Assembly: GCA_021732285.1 (NCBI GenBank) | Contig: JAKFVH010000298.1 | Span: forward strand, 1 to 53,877 | DNA from: Reyranella sp. | GTDB lineage: Bacteria; Pseudomonadota; Alphaproteobacteria; Reyranellales; Reyranellaceae | Direction: 5' to 3' | Length of the DNA stretch: 53,877 bases | Shown here: positions 1-8,398 of the stretch, piece by piece | Layout of the letters: each line of letters begins with the position of its first letter | Numbering within the stretch: the stretch's first letter is position 1 | Notes under the pieces: generated by a model | The model's database searches: none | The model's input: the letters and a program-made list of their open reading frames with translations, nothing else | What the model was told of the DNA's origin: nothing | Made by a program: the position numbers and the translations under genes

Positions 1-692
1 AGCAGCATGTAGGCGTCGGCCATGTCCTCGATGTGGATGTTGGGCCGCAGCTGCGCGCCGCCGAACACCGAGACCTCGCCCTTGTGCACGCCGAGATTGG
101 TCAGGATGTTGACCACGACGTCGAGCCTTTGCCGGGGCGAGTAGCCGCACACCGTGGCCGGCCGGATCGTCACCGTGGTGAAGCCGGGCGCCCGCTCCTG
201 CTCGAGCAGCACCTCGCACTCGGCCTTGAACTTGGAATAGTCGGTGAGCGGCTCGAGCGAGAGATCCTCGGTCACCTCGACGCCGTCCTTGATGCCGTAG
301 ACCGACGAGGACGAGGCGTAGACGAAGCGCCTGACCTTGGCCTCCTTGGAGGCACGCACCAGCGGCACGAAGGCGTCGAGATTGATCGACCGGCCGAGAT
401 CCGGGTTCAGCTCGAACGACGGGTCGTTGGAGATGCAGGCGAGATGGATCACGGCGTCGCAGCCCTGCAGCGCCTGCTTGACCACCTCGGCATCACGGAT
501 GTCGCCCTTGACCTCGCGCAGCGCGGCGCCGCGCGAGCTCTTCAGGACGTCCTCGCCGTACATGTAGAGGTCGAGCACGGTCACCTGGTAGCCGGCCGCA
601 ATGAGCTTGGGCACGAGCACCGCGCCGACATAGCCCGCCCCGCCGGTGACCAGCACGCGATTGAGATTGGGGTTCTTCTTGTACCGACTCAT
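1..692 (-). CDS. NAD-dependent sugar epimerase/dehydratase (extended SDR), 3' end cut by the window
   Basis: Partial gene: about 230 N-terminal residues are visible and the C-terminus lies beyond base 1. The Rossmann motif GGAGYVG sits at residues 17-23. The strand ending in HLA, the S127-S130 run and the catalytic Y152-x3-K156 (YSKFK) identify an extended short-chain dehydrogenase acting on a nucleotide sugar. The fold is UDP-glucose-4-epimerase/dehydratase-like; the exact substrate cannot be read. It is the last visible gene of a minus-strand run starting near 7.1 kb and lies 48 bases after the nucleotidyltransferase-kinase fusion. The ATG at 692 is chosen because it places the Rossmann motif at the normal distance; no clear Shine-Dalgarno precedes it. 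Confidence 0.85.
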   Translation of the reverse strand, partial: MSRYKKNPNLNRVLVTGGAGYVGAVLVPKLIAAGYQVTVLDLYMYGEDVLKSSRGAALREVKGDIRDAEVVKQALQGCDAVIHLACISNDPSFELNPDLGRSINLDAFVPLVRASKEAKVRRFVYASSSSVYGIKDGVEVTEDLSLEPLTDYSKFKAECEVLLEQERAPGFTTVTIRPATVCGYSPRQRLDVVVNILTNLGVHKGEVSVFGGAQLRPNIHIEDMADAYML

Positions 693-740
693 GGATATGC
701 CAAATGCTTGGTTTTTCGCGCGAAACGACCTTTTAGCCAC

Positions 741-2264
741 TCATTTCAGGAGCGTCGACAGGTACTTTAGGATCTCGGGCTTGGTGATCTGGTGGCGCTG
801 GCCGACGATCCGGACCTTCATGGCGCCGACGGCATTGCCGATGAAGGCCGCCAGGAACGGGTCGCTGCCGGCCGCCAGCAGAGGGCTCGCCATGGCGAAG
901 AAGGCGTCGCCCGCGCCGATCGTGTCGATGGCCTCGCCGGTCAGCGCGGGAATGCGCTTCACGCCGGCCTGCGGCGTGTAGACGATGCTGCCGAGCTTGC
1001 CGTGGGTGATCACGAAGGTGTGGCAGTCGATCTTCTTCTCGAGCTTCTCGCGCACCACCGTCTCGATCGGCGCATAGCGCTCGACCGCCGCCAGGCGGGC
1101 CTCGGGCTCGTCGATGCAGATGAAGTTGGCACGCGGGTACTTGGTGATCAGATTGAAGCCGCGATTGGCGCTGTTGGTCTGCGCATTGACCGCGAGGAAC
1201 TTCGACTTGCGGCAGACGATGTCGACCAGGCTGTCGTCGATCATGCCATGGCCGAAGTCGTTGACGATGACGGCGTCGTAGTTGGCGATGTTCTTCTCGA
1301 CCCAACTGTTCAGCATCGCCTGCTCGGCCGCCGGCAGCGCCTCGTCGGAGATGTAGGCGACCTCGATCAGCTTCTTGACGTACGCCGGATCGACCAGGCG
1401 GCTCTTCACCGTCGTCTGGCCGCCTTCACGGTAGAACGGCACGAGGTTGACGTTCTGGTTGAGGCTGGCGCGGATCAGATCCTCACGGCTCTGCGACTTG
1501 CCGAGCAAAGTCACAAGATCGACGCTGGCGCAGACTTGGCCGACCAGGTTGGCCGTGGCGATGGCGCCGCCGCAGAAGATCTCCTTGCTCTTGTACTTGG
1601 TGGCGATGATGTTTTCCTTGGCCGGCTTGCCCAGGGGCTCGACGTAGATGTACTCGTCGAGGATGCTGTCGCCGATCACCAGGCAGCGCTTCTTCTCGAC
1701 CGCCGCCACTTCCTTCTTCACGTCGTCGACGGTGATGCGCGAGCGCAAATCCTTGAGATAGGCCGCGGTCTCCTCGGGATAGAGCGACATCACCCGGTTG
1801 GAGAGGTTGGACGAGCTGAAAGTGATGTCCTCGGTGTACAGGACCTCGCCGCCGAACTTCTCGACGGTCAACCGCTCGGTCTTGATGCGGCCGGTGACGT
1901 CGGCTTCCTCGTCGGCATATTCCGAGCCCTTCAGGTAGTAGCTCGGCTTGATGGTCTCGAGCACGTGCTCGGCGCCGGGATTGGGCGAGATGCCCACGTA
2001 ATCGACGCATTCCAGCGCGGCGACCATCTCGGCGCGCAGCTTCTCGGCAAAGACCGGGCGGTCAGGACCCTTGTTGACGAACCTGTCGGTGGTCAGCGTG
2101 ACGATCAGCAGGTCACCGTGACGCTTGCCGATATCGAGATGGCGCTTGTGTCCGACATGAAGGATGTCGAACACGCCGTGCGCCAACACCACCTTACGGC
2201 CCTTGGCGCGCTCCGCAGCGGCGATCTCGCCCAGTTCGCCGAGCGTCTTGATCTTGTCGAACAT
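741..2264 (-). CDS. Fused cytidylyltransferase-type nucleotidyltransferase and PfkB-family sugar kinase (HldE-like parts in reversed order)
   Basis: A 507-residue bifunctional protein. Residues about 20-165 form a nucleotidyltransferase of the RfaE-C/TagD type with the HxGH motif HVGH at 36-39 and a later Ser-rich SSSNLS stretch. Residues about 195-505 are a PfkB-family kinase ending with the anion-hole and catalytic-base motif GAGD at 450-453. Both activities occur in HldE, which phosphorylates heptose-7-phosphate at C1 and then adenylylates it, but in HldE the kinase comes first. Here the order is inverted. The likely product is an activated NDP-sugar, perhaps NDP-heptose; this is inference. 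The ATG at 2264 is preferred over an in-frame start 45 bases upstream because AGGGGA lies ten bases before it. Between two epimerase genes, same strand. Confidence 0.85.
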   Translation of the reverse strand: MFDKIKTLGELGEIAAAERAKGRKVVLAHGVFDILHVGHKRHLDIGKRHGDLLIVTLTTDRFVNKGPDRPVFAEKLRAEMVAALECVDYVGISPNPGAEHVLETIKPSYYLKGSEYADEEADVTGRIKTERLTVEKFGGEVLYTEDITFSSSNLSNRVMSLYPEETAAYLKDLRSRITVDDVKKEVAAVEKKRCLVIGDSILDEYIYVEPLGKPAKENIIATKYKSKEIFCGGAIATANLVGQVCASVDLVTLLGKSQSREDLIRASLNQNVNLVPFYREGGQTTVKSRLVDPAYVKKLIEVAYISDEALPAAEQAMLNSWVEKNIANYDAVIVNDFGHGMIDDSLVDIVCRKSKFLAVNAQTNSANRGFNLITKYPRANFICIDEPEARLAAVERYAPIETVVREKLEKKIDCHTFVITHGKLGSIVYTPQAGVKRIPALTGEAIDTIGAGDAFFAMASPLLAAGSDPFLAAFIGNAVGAMKVRIVGQRHQITKPEILKYLSTLLK

Positions 2265-2312
2265 CGATACGCTGTCCCCTGCCAGCTCTCTCACCGAAAC
2301 CGCCCGCACGCC

Positions 2313-3305
2313 TTATTGACGGCCGAGATACGTGAACCAATCCTTCGTCGCCACGGCGATCGAATCCGGCGTCCATACCGGTGCATCGCGCCAATAGTCT
2401 ATGACCTTCAACATGTTTTGCACGCCGTCCTCAATCGGCACCTTCGCTGTCCAGCCGAGCTCGGCCTTGATCCGGCTGGTATCAGCGTATGTGCAATCCG
2501 GCTCGCCCGGCCGCTTGGGAATATGCACGGTCTCGGGCGCCTTGAGGAGCTTGGCCAGGTAGTTGACCGAGACCGGATTGTCGCTGCCCACATTGAGGCA
2601 CAAGCCTACCTTGCTCGATTCGGCGGCACAAATCAGGGCATCGACGGCGTCCGATACATAAGTGAAGTCGCGCGTCTGCTCGCCGTCGCCGACGATGGTG
2701 AGCGGCTTGCCGGCCAGCAGCTGAGCCAGGAAAACACCGAACACGGCGCCGTAGGTGCCGCTGGTACGCGCACGCGGCCCATAGATGTTGAAGAAGCGCA
2801 GCGCCAGCGCCGGCAGCCCGTAGACCTGCGCCCAGTGCATCACCTCGCACTCGCCCAGCCATTTGGTGAGCGCATAAGGATATTGCGGGCGGATTTCTGC
2901 AGTCTCCGGTGTCGGGTAGGTATCGGGAATGCCGTAGCACGATGACGAAGCGACATAGACGAAGCGCTTGATGTTGGCGGCGCGAGCCGCCTGCAGGGTC
3001 ACGAAGGTGCCGACGACGTTGGCGCGGAAATAGCCCTCCGGATTGACGATCGAGGGAACGATGTCGGCCAGTGCCGCGAGATGGAACACCCGTTCGACGC
3101 CGGCCATGGCCTTGGCCATCGCTGCCGGGTCGGCGACGTCGGCGGCCATGACTTCGAGCTTGGGGTTGTCCTTGTGCTGGACGAGGTTGCGTGGCTTGCC
3201 GACTTCCATGTTGTCGACCACGCGCACCGAACGGCCCGAGCCGAGTAGGCGGTCCGTCAGGTGGGAGCCGATGAAGCCGGCGCCGCCGGTCACGAGATCA
3301 AGCAT
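2313..3305 (-). CDS. NAD-dependent epimerase/dehydratase, UDP-glucose 4-epimerase-like
   Basis: A 330-residue extended SDR. The NAD-binding motif GGAGFIG is at residues 7-13, an acidic residue (D31) ends the second strand, the serine pair is near 121-122 and the catalytic Y144-x3-K148 (YALTK) follows. Full length for the GalE/WbpP type. It should interconvert or dehydrate a nucleotide sugar in the cytoplasm; whether it is a 4-epimerase, a decarboxylase or a dehydratase cannot be decided. It precedes the nucleotidyltransferase-kinase fusion by 48 bases and follows the methyltransferase by 54 bases, so it is probably part of the same long minus-strand operon. Confidence 0.87.
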   Translation of the reverse strand: MLDLVTGGAGFIGSHLTDRLLGSGRSVRVVDNMEVGKPRNLVQHKDNPKLEVMAADVADPAAMAKAMAGVERVFHLAALADIVPSIVNPEGYFRANVVGTFVTLQAARAANIKRFVYVASSSCYGIPDTYPTPETAEIRPQYPYALTKWLGECEVMHWAQVYGLPALALRFFNIYGPRARTSGTYGAVFGVFLAQLLAGKPLTIVGDGEQTRDFTYVSDAVDALICAAESSKVGLCLNVGSDNPVSVNYLAKLLKAPETVHIPKRPGEPDCTYADTSRIKAELGWTAKVPIEDGVQNMLKVIDYWRDAPVWTPDSIAVATKDWFTYLGRQ

Positions 3306-3359
3306 CTGGCCAACATTCTTTCGAGGTCATGTGTTGCAATTGCAATGCCGGAAGGCGGT

Positions 3360-4025
3360 TCATTCGAAGAAGATGAAGCCCCAGTCGCCCTGGTAGCCGC
3401 TCTGCTTGTAAATCCACTCCCAGTTCTTGACGTCGTGGAAGGATTCGCAGGTGAGCTGCCAGTACAGCAGATTCATGCGCTCGCGTTCATTGCGCCAGGA
3501 TTCGACCATGATGTACTTCCTGGTCCCCTTGCCCACCCGCTCGATCTCGCGCACGGCATCGGAGAGCTGGCTGATCGGAAAGTTGTGCAGGGTTCCCAGC
3601 GAGACGACGAAATCGAACGACTTGTCGGGATACGGCAGCGACACGGCGTTGCCGACCTTGAGGAAGGGCTTCACCTCCTCCTTGGCGTTGGCGATCGCGT
3701 AGTCCGAGATGTCGATGCCCTCGACATGGACGCCGGGCACGGCGCGGGTGAACTCGTGCAGGAGGAAGCCCTTGCCGCAGCCGACATCGAGGATGCGGTC
3801 ACCGGCCTTCAGGCCATAGTGCTTGGCCATCGCTTCGGCGATCGGCAGCCAGCGGCCGTCGTACTTGTAGCCGCCGTAGCCGTACTGGCGCTCGCCGTCC
3901 CAGTAGTCCTGGCCGTACTTCTTGGCGATCTCCGAGCAGTTGGCCTTGTCGTACTGAACGACTCGGCCGACGTAGTCGCGCTTCGTCCGGTTATGCAGGG
4001 GACCGATGAAATCTACGTTAGCCAT
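3360..4025 (-). CDS. Class I SAM-dependent methyltransferase
   Basis: A 221-residue protein with the SAM-binding motif DVGCGKG near residues 81-87, an acidic motif II (EGID) and the post-II motif FDFVVSLGTLHNF, as in the Methyltransf_11/25 group. It probably methylates a sugar hydroxyl or other small glycan precursor; the acceptor is unknown. Its start overlaps the end of the LIC12192-like gene by 13 bases, implying translational coupling. It belongs to the block with the split transketolase and the 2OG oxygenase. Aromatic-rich termini (WGFIFFE at the C-terminus) are unremarkable. Confidence 0.83.
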   Translation of the reverse strand: MANVDFIGPLHNRTKRDYVGRVVQYDKANCSEIAKKYGQDYWDGERQYGYGGYKYDGRWLPIAEAMAKHYGLKAGDRILDVGCGKGFLLHEFTRAVPGVHVEGIDISDYAIANAKEEVKPFLKVGNAVSLPYPDKSFDFVVSLGTLHNFPISQLSDAVREIERVGKGTRKYIMVESWRNERERMNLLYWQLTCESFHDVKNWEWIYKQSGYQGDWGFIFFE

Positions 4026-4438
4026 CTTTCAATCTCTTGATAATTCAGGTCCCTGCAGATGTGCGCCGTGCGCAGGACATTCTCCCACCGCTCGATGTCT
4101 GCCTCCTCGGTCAGAACGAACCCCTCTACCGCCGCATGGAGCCCGCCGCCAGCCTCGAGCAGTCGCCGGTAAATCCGGTTTCGTTCGTCGGCCTCCGGCG
4201 GCAGCATGAACATGCTGTAGAGGATCACGCCCTCGAGCGTGCTGAGCTCTTCCAGGACCTGTTCCAGGATGAGATAGCAGCCCGGCATCGCGTACTCGGT
4301 GGCGCTCAGCAGGTAGTGAAGCTTGCGGCGCACGGCATAGTCGCGGATCACCAGGTTCTGGATGTGCTGAGGCACCCTGTGATTGTCGACCGACCGACTG
4401 AAGACGTAGCCGCGATAACCCTTCCGGTTGGACTGCAT
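4013..4438 (-). CDS. LIC12192-type sporadic carbohydrate cluster protein, function unknown
   Basis: A 141-residue soluble protein with no signal peptide or membrane segment. Its opening (GYRGYVFSRS, then RVPQHIQNLVIRDY) and its neighbours match, from memory, the small family called 'sporadic carbohydrate cluster protein, LIC12192 family', which is known from Leptospira surface-sugar loci and has no assigned activity. The central part (YAMPGCYLILEQVLEEL) and the acidic C-terminal half look helical. Its ATG shares a base with the oxygenase stop (TGATG) and its end overlaps the methyltransferase start, so the three are translated together. It could be an enzyme subunit or an accessory protein for the neighbouring oxygenase or split transketolase; that is inference. 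Confidence 0.72.
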   Translation of the reverse strand: MQSNRKGYRGYVFSRSVDNHRVPQHIQNLVIRDYAVRRKLHYLLSATEYAMPGCYLILEQVLEELSTLEGVILYSMFMLPPEADERNRIYRRLLEAGGGLHAAVEGFVLTEEADIERWENVLRTAHICRDLNYQEIERWLT

Positions 4439-5247
4439 CAGGCGACCGACGGCAACCTGTAGCTGGCGCCGATGCTGGTCGCCGGGCGCACCAGGATAGG
4501 CTCGAAGAACTCACCGAGCTTCTTGTCGTGATACGGCGAGAACACGCTCTTGAAGCGACAGTTGGTCGACCACCGCGTCTCCGGCTCGCGATTGACGATG
4601 TTGCCATGCATGACGTTCTGCGTGAACAGCAGCACGTTGCCGTAGGGAATATCGAGCCAGCGCAGGTCGGGCTCGATGGTGCGGTAGAGCTCCTCGGCCG
4701 ACTTCAGCTTCAGTTCGCCCATCCGCGCCTGATAGCTGGCATCCTTGTCGCGCGGCAGGATGAACATCGTCTTCGTGCCGTAGACGCTGACGTACGGGAT
4801 CCACAAGACGACCTCGTACGGCGAATCGCCCGCCCAGACGTCGGCATGCACCGGCAACAGCGAGCTGTCGTCGTTGGGCAGCTGGATGCTGAGGTTGATG
4901 CGAAGCTGCATGGCCAGCTCGTTGCCGACCAGGACCTCGAGCGCCCGTCGCGCCGTGTTGAAGTACGCAAGCCGCGTCCACGCCTCTTCGTTCATTTCGC
5001 GGATCACCGCGAGCCGCAGATCATTCAGACGCTGGACGTCGACCTTCTCGTGGATGCGATCGAGAAAGGCCCCTTTGTCCTCGGCCGGCGGCAGCTTGAG
5101 ATAGGACGCCGTGATGTCGGCCAGCAGGTCGCGGATGCGGTCGAGGTCGGCCCGCGATTCAGCCGGCTGGATGATGTAGCCGTCGCGCACGAACGTGTCG
5201 CTGAGCTTGCGCTCGTCTTCGCGCCAGAAACTCGCGGAATTGCTCAC
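4438..5247 (-). CDS. Sporadic carbohydrate cluster 2OG-Fe(II) oxygenase
   Basis: A 269-residue dioxygenase. The iron ligands look like H134-x-D136 (VHADVW) and H214 (MHGN), with R225 placed to bind 2-oxoglutarate. The family is PhyH-like in fold and probably hydroxylates or oxidises a sugar. The GTG start at 5247 overlaps the stop of the transketolase C-terminal subunit in a GTGA overlap, and the stop overlaps the next start, so it is embedded in a coupled set. The adjacent LIC12192-type protein and split transketolase are the expected partners for this oxygenase family, which supports the assignment. An in-frame extension upstream is not used because it would run through the transketolase gene. 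Confidence 0.8.
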   Translation of the reverse strand: MSNSASFWREDERKLSDTFVRDGYIIQPAESRADLDRIRDLLADITASYLKLPPAEDKGAFLDRIHEKVDVQRLNDLRLAVIREMNEEAWTRLAYFNTARRALEVLVGNELAMQLRINLSIQLPNDDSSLLPVHADVWAGDSPYEVVLWIPYVSVYGTKTMFILPRDKDASYQARMGELKLKSAEELYRTIEPDLRWLDIPYGNVLLFTQNVMHGNIVNREPETRWSTNCRFKSVFSPYHDKKLGEFFEPILVRPATSIGASYRLPSVA

Positions 5248-6191
5248 CGGCGAAGCTCCGCCAGGAGCTTGCGCACCGTCGCATCGATGCCCTTGGCGTC
5301 GAACCGGAAGCTCTCCATCAGCTTTGCCTGGCTGCCGTAGTGCTCGGCGAACTTGTCCGGGATGCCGAGCCTCTTGAGCGGCGGCAGCGCGCCCGTCAGC
5401 CGGTCCGACAGGGCTTCCAGGACAGCGCTGCCCAGGCCGCCGACGACGCTGTGCTCCTCGACCGTGACGACCAGCTTGGCCTGGCCGGCTGCATCGACGA
5501 TGGCGTCGGCGTCGAGCGGCTTGACGGTATGGACGTGTAGCAGGCGGCAGCGGATGCCGTCCGCCGCCAGCGAGCCTGCCGCCTTGAGCGCCTGCGTGGT
5601 GGCAACGCCCGTGGCGATCAGCAGGACGTCCGACGCCCCGGTCTCGCCGTCGATCATGTCGATCGCCTTGCCGATGGCGAAGCCGCGCTCGGCCTTGCTG
5701 ATCACCGGATCGCCGCCTTTGCCGAGACGGATGTAGACCGGATGCGGCCAGTCGAGCGTGGCGTCCATCAGCCGCGTCATCTCCTCGGCGTCGCACACGG
5801 CGGTGACCGTCATGCGCGGCAGGGCGCGCATGATGGCGATGTCCTCGATCGCCTCATGTGTCGGCCCGAGCGGCGCATAGACGTAGCCGCCGCCATTGCC
5901 GATCAGCCGCACCGGCAGGTCGTGCAGGCAGAGATCGACCGCGACCTGCTCGTAGCAGCGCCGCGTGATGAAGGTGGCGATCGTATTGACGTAGGGGATG
6001 AACCCGTCCATCGCCATGCCGGCGGCCATGCCGATGACGTTGGCCTCGGCAATGCCCTCCATGTAGTAGCGCGACGGAAATTCCTTCTTCATCTCGCCGA
6101 GCAGGTTCGGCGAGAGGTCGGAGCCGATGAAGACGACGCGCTCGTCGCGCTTCGCCAACGTATGGACCATATCAAGACTACGCTTGCGCAT
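5244..6191 (-). CDS. Transketolase C-terminal (pyrimidine-binding) subunit
   Basis: A 315-residue protein covering the Pyr and C-terminal domains of transketolase. The glutamate that activates thiamine diphosphate is in GIAEANVIGMAAG near residue 48, and the region FITRRCYEQVAVD and the GPTHEAIEDIA signature follow. It should pair with the N-terminal subunit 13 bases upstream to make a heterodimeric transketolase, a common form in sugar-biosynthesis loci. Reaction: transfer of a two-carbon ketol unit between sugars; the donor and acceptor here are unknown. Followed with a 4-base overlap by the 2OG oxygenase. Confidence 0.9.
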   Translation of the reverse strand: MRKRSLDMVHTLAKRDERVVFIGSDLSPNLLGEMKKEFPSRYYMEGIAEANVIGMAAGMAMDGFIPYVNTIATFITRRCYEQVAVDLCLHDLPVRLIGNGGGYVYAPLGPTHEAIEDIAIMRALPRMTVTAVCDAEEMTRLMDATLDWPHPVYIRLGKGGDPVISKAERGFAIGKAIDMIDGETGASDVLLIATGVATTQALKAAGSLAADGIRCRLLHVHTVKPLDADAIVDAAGQAKLVVTVEEHSVVGGLGSAVLEALSDRLTGALPPLKRLGIPDKFAEHYGSQAKLMESFRFDAKGIDATVRKLLAELRR

Positions 6192-6204
6192 CGCTCAGCT
6201 TCCC

Positions 6205-7089
6205 TCAGCTTCCAAGCGCACTGCGGACGATCTGCAATTCAGCCGGCTTGAGGTCCGACTTGTGGTGCCAGTCGGGATTGTTCTCGGCGGCGGGAATGCC
6301 CTTGCCCTTGACGGTGTGGCAGATGACCGCGCGCGGCCGGTCGCCGGTGTAGGCCGCGGCATCGCGGAAGACCTGGCGCAGGTCCTCGACGTCGTGGCCA
6401 TTGCACTCGAACACGCGGAAACCGAAGGCCGTCCACTTGTCGGTTAACGGTTCCATGTTCTGGATCTCGAAGACGCTGCCGGCCGACTGGATCTTGTTGT
6501 AGTCGATGATCGCCGTCAGGTTGGACAGGCGATGCTTGTCGGCGCAGGCGGCGGCCTCCCAGACCGAGCCCTCGTTGATCTCGCCATCGCCCATCAGCAC
6601 ATAGACCTTGCTGTCGCGACCGGTCATGCGGGCGGCGAGCGCCATGCCGAGCCCGATCGACAGGCCGTGGCCGAGCGCGCCGGTGCAGGCTTCGACGCCG
6701 GGCACCACCGTCTCGGGGTGGCCGCCGAGGAACGAATCGAAGTGGCAGAAGCGGTCGAGCTCGCCAACATCGAAGAAGCCGCGATCGGCCAGCATGGCGT
6801 AGAGGGCGAGACAGCCGTGGCCCTTGCTCAGGATGAAGCGGTCGCGCTCGCGCCACTTCGGCTTGGCCGGGTCATGGCGCAGGAAATCGTCGTAAAGGAC
6901 GCGGATGATCTCGACCAGGGAAAGCGCGGGCCCGATATGCCCACGCCCGCCGTTCTCGATGGCACGAAAGATGAGGCGCCGCAGATGCCGACTCCGATCG
7001 TCCAACGTCGCCTGCTGAACCAGGTCGAGGTCGGTAGCATACTTAGACGCGGTCTTGTGAATCATTCCAAAAGTCGACTTTCGGATCAT
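6205..7089 (-). CDS. Transketolase N-terminal (diphosphate-binding) subunit
   Basis: A 294-residue protein with the thiamine-diphosphate motif: GDGE at 167-170, then INEGSVWEA and the distal Asn in IIDYN about 30 residues on. The conserved HIGPALS and SKGHGCLALYA segments match the PP domain of transketolase. It is the first gene of the minus-strand run down to base 1, so the promoter should lie between it and rfbB (7090-7188). Start choice: the ATG at 7089 has a weak purine stretch GAAAG upstream; an in-frame ATG at 7065 (TTTTGGA in front) and one at 7137 are alternatives. Confidence 0.88.
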   Translation of the reverse strand: MIRKSTFGMIHKTASKYATDLDLVQQATLDDRSRHLRRLIFRAIENGGRGHIGPALSLVEIIRVLYDDFLRHDPAKPKWRERDRFILSKGHGCLALYAMLADRGFFDVGELDRFCHFDSFLGGHPETVVPGVEACTGALGHGLSIGLGMALAARMTGRDSKVYVLMGDGEINEGSVWEAAACADKHRLSNLTAIIDYNKIQSAGSVFEIQNMEPLTDKWTAFGFRVFECNGHDVEDLRQVFRDAAAYTGDRPRAVICHTVKGKGIPAAENNPDWHHKSDLKPAELQIVRSALGS

Positions 7090-7188
7090 TAAAACGTGCC
7101 GCTTTCTAGCATGGGCCCGTATGTGGGGGGAGCGCAAATTCCCACGCTATTGCCCTGCATTCCATGGCAGGCGTGCGCCCCAGCGGGA

Positions 7189-8241
7189 TCAGCCGAGGCC
7201 CAGCCGCTCGCCGTGATAGGCCCCGCTCATGACCCGTTCCCACCAGCGGCGATTGTCGAGATACCAGCGCACGGTCTGGCGCAGCCCGTCCTCGAAGCCG
7301 TGACGCGGTCGCCAGCCGAGCTCGGTCGTGATCTTGGAAGCGTCGATGGCGTAGCGCGCGTCGTGGCCGGGCCGGTCGGTGACAAACTCGATCAGCTTCT
7401 CATGCGGCCGGTACGGACTGTCGCGCACCATCTCGTCGAGCAGACGGCAGATCGTGCGCACGACGTCGATGTTCTTGCGCTCGCTGTCGCCGCCGACGTT
7501 GTAGGTCTCGCCGGGCCGGCCCTTGCGCAGGACCAAGGTCAGCGCCTCGGCATGGTCCTCGACATGCAGCCAGTCGCGCACGTTCTCGCCCTTGCCGTAG
7601 ACCGGCAGGTTCTGGCCGCGCAGCGCGCGGATGATGGCGAGCGGGATCAGCTTCTCGGGGAAGTGATAGGGCCCGTAGTTGTTGGAGCAGTTGGTGGCAA
7701 GCGTCGGCAGGCCGTGCGTGTGGTGCCAGGCGCGCACCAGGTGGTCCGACGCAGCCTTGCTCGCGGCATAGGGCGAGTTGGGGGCGTAGGGCGTGGTCTC
7801 GCTGAACTTGCCCGTTGCGCCGAGAGAACCGAACACCTCGTCGGTCGAGATATGCTGGAAGCGGAAGCGCGCGCGGGCCGCGGTGTCGAGCTTGCGCCAG
7901 TAGGCCAGCGCCGCCTCGAGGAGCGTGTAGGTCCCGCCGACGTTGGTCTCGATGAAGGGCGCGGCGCCGTCGATCGAGCGGTCGACGTGGCTTTCGGCGG
8001 CGAGATGCAGGACGGCATCGGGCTGGAAGCTCGCGAAGACGCCATCGACCGCCGCGCGATCGACGATGTCGACCTTGAAATGCGTGTGCCGGTTGCTGTC
8101 GCGCGCCTCGGCCAGCGATTCGAGGTTGCCTGCATAGGTGAGCTTGTCGACGTTCGCCACCGTCCAGTCGGTGTCGCGGATGATGTGACGAACGACGGCC
8201 GAGCCGATGAACCCCGCGCCGCCGGTGACCAGGATCTTCAT
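7189..8241 (-). CDS. rfbB: dTDP-glucose 4,6-dehydratase
   Basis: A 350-residue extended SDR matching RmlB throughout. NAD-binding GGAGFIG is at 7-13, the catalytic T133-D134-E135 triad sits in HISTDEVFG, and Y158-x3-K162 (YAASK) follows. [17 protein letters not shown] and RDWLHVEDH are family signatures. It converts dTDP-glucose to dTDP-4-keto-6-deoxyglucose, the branch point for deoxy and amino sugars. The partner rfbA lies 15 kb away at 23.1-24.0 kb and rfbD is absent from the window, so the product need not be rhamnose. ATG 8241 starts directly at the Rossmann strand; an upstream in-frame start would add 12 poorly conserved residues. Confidence 0.96.
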   Translation of the reverse strand: MKILVTGGAGFIGSAVVRHIIRDTDWTVANVDKLTYAGNLESLAEARDSNRHTHFKVDIVDRAAVDGVFASFQPDAVLHLAAESHVDRSIDGAAPFIETNVGGTYTLLEAALAYWRKLDTAARARFRFQHISTDEVFGSLGATGKFSETTPYAPNSPYAASKAASDHLVRAWHHTHGLPTLATNCSNNYGPYHFPEKLIPLAIIRALRGQNLPVYGKGENVRDWLHVEDHAEALTLVLRKGRPGETYNVGGDSERKNIDVVRTICRLLDEMVRDSPYRPHEKLIEFVTDRPGHDARYAIDASKITTELGWRPRHGFEDGLRQTVRWYLDNRRWWERVMSGAYHGERLGLG

Positions 8242-8398
8242 GGCACTATGTTTAGATCGGTATCGGGACGACGCCAAGTCGACGCTGCCGGGCCCGGATA
8301 AGTCGAAAGCTTGCCGAACTGCGAATCTTCGGCATGATACAGCATAGGCGTTCGACTATGTCGGCGGACTCATTCGGTGCGGGCAAGAACCAAATGAA

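Noticed and set aside
792-2945. A long plus-strand reading frame of 717 codons
   Set aside because: It lies opposite the nucleotidyltransferase-kinase fusion and an epimerase, both with clear motifs. Its composition (Asp, Val, Leu, Arg-rich, no motif) is typical of the antisense frame of high-GC genes.
8242-8398. Possible hairpin CCGGGCCCGG in the gap upstream of rfbB
   Set aside because: A short perfect palindrome of this kind is common in high-GC DNA and has no T-tract or duplicated arms.
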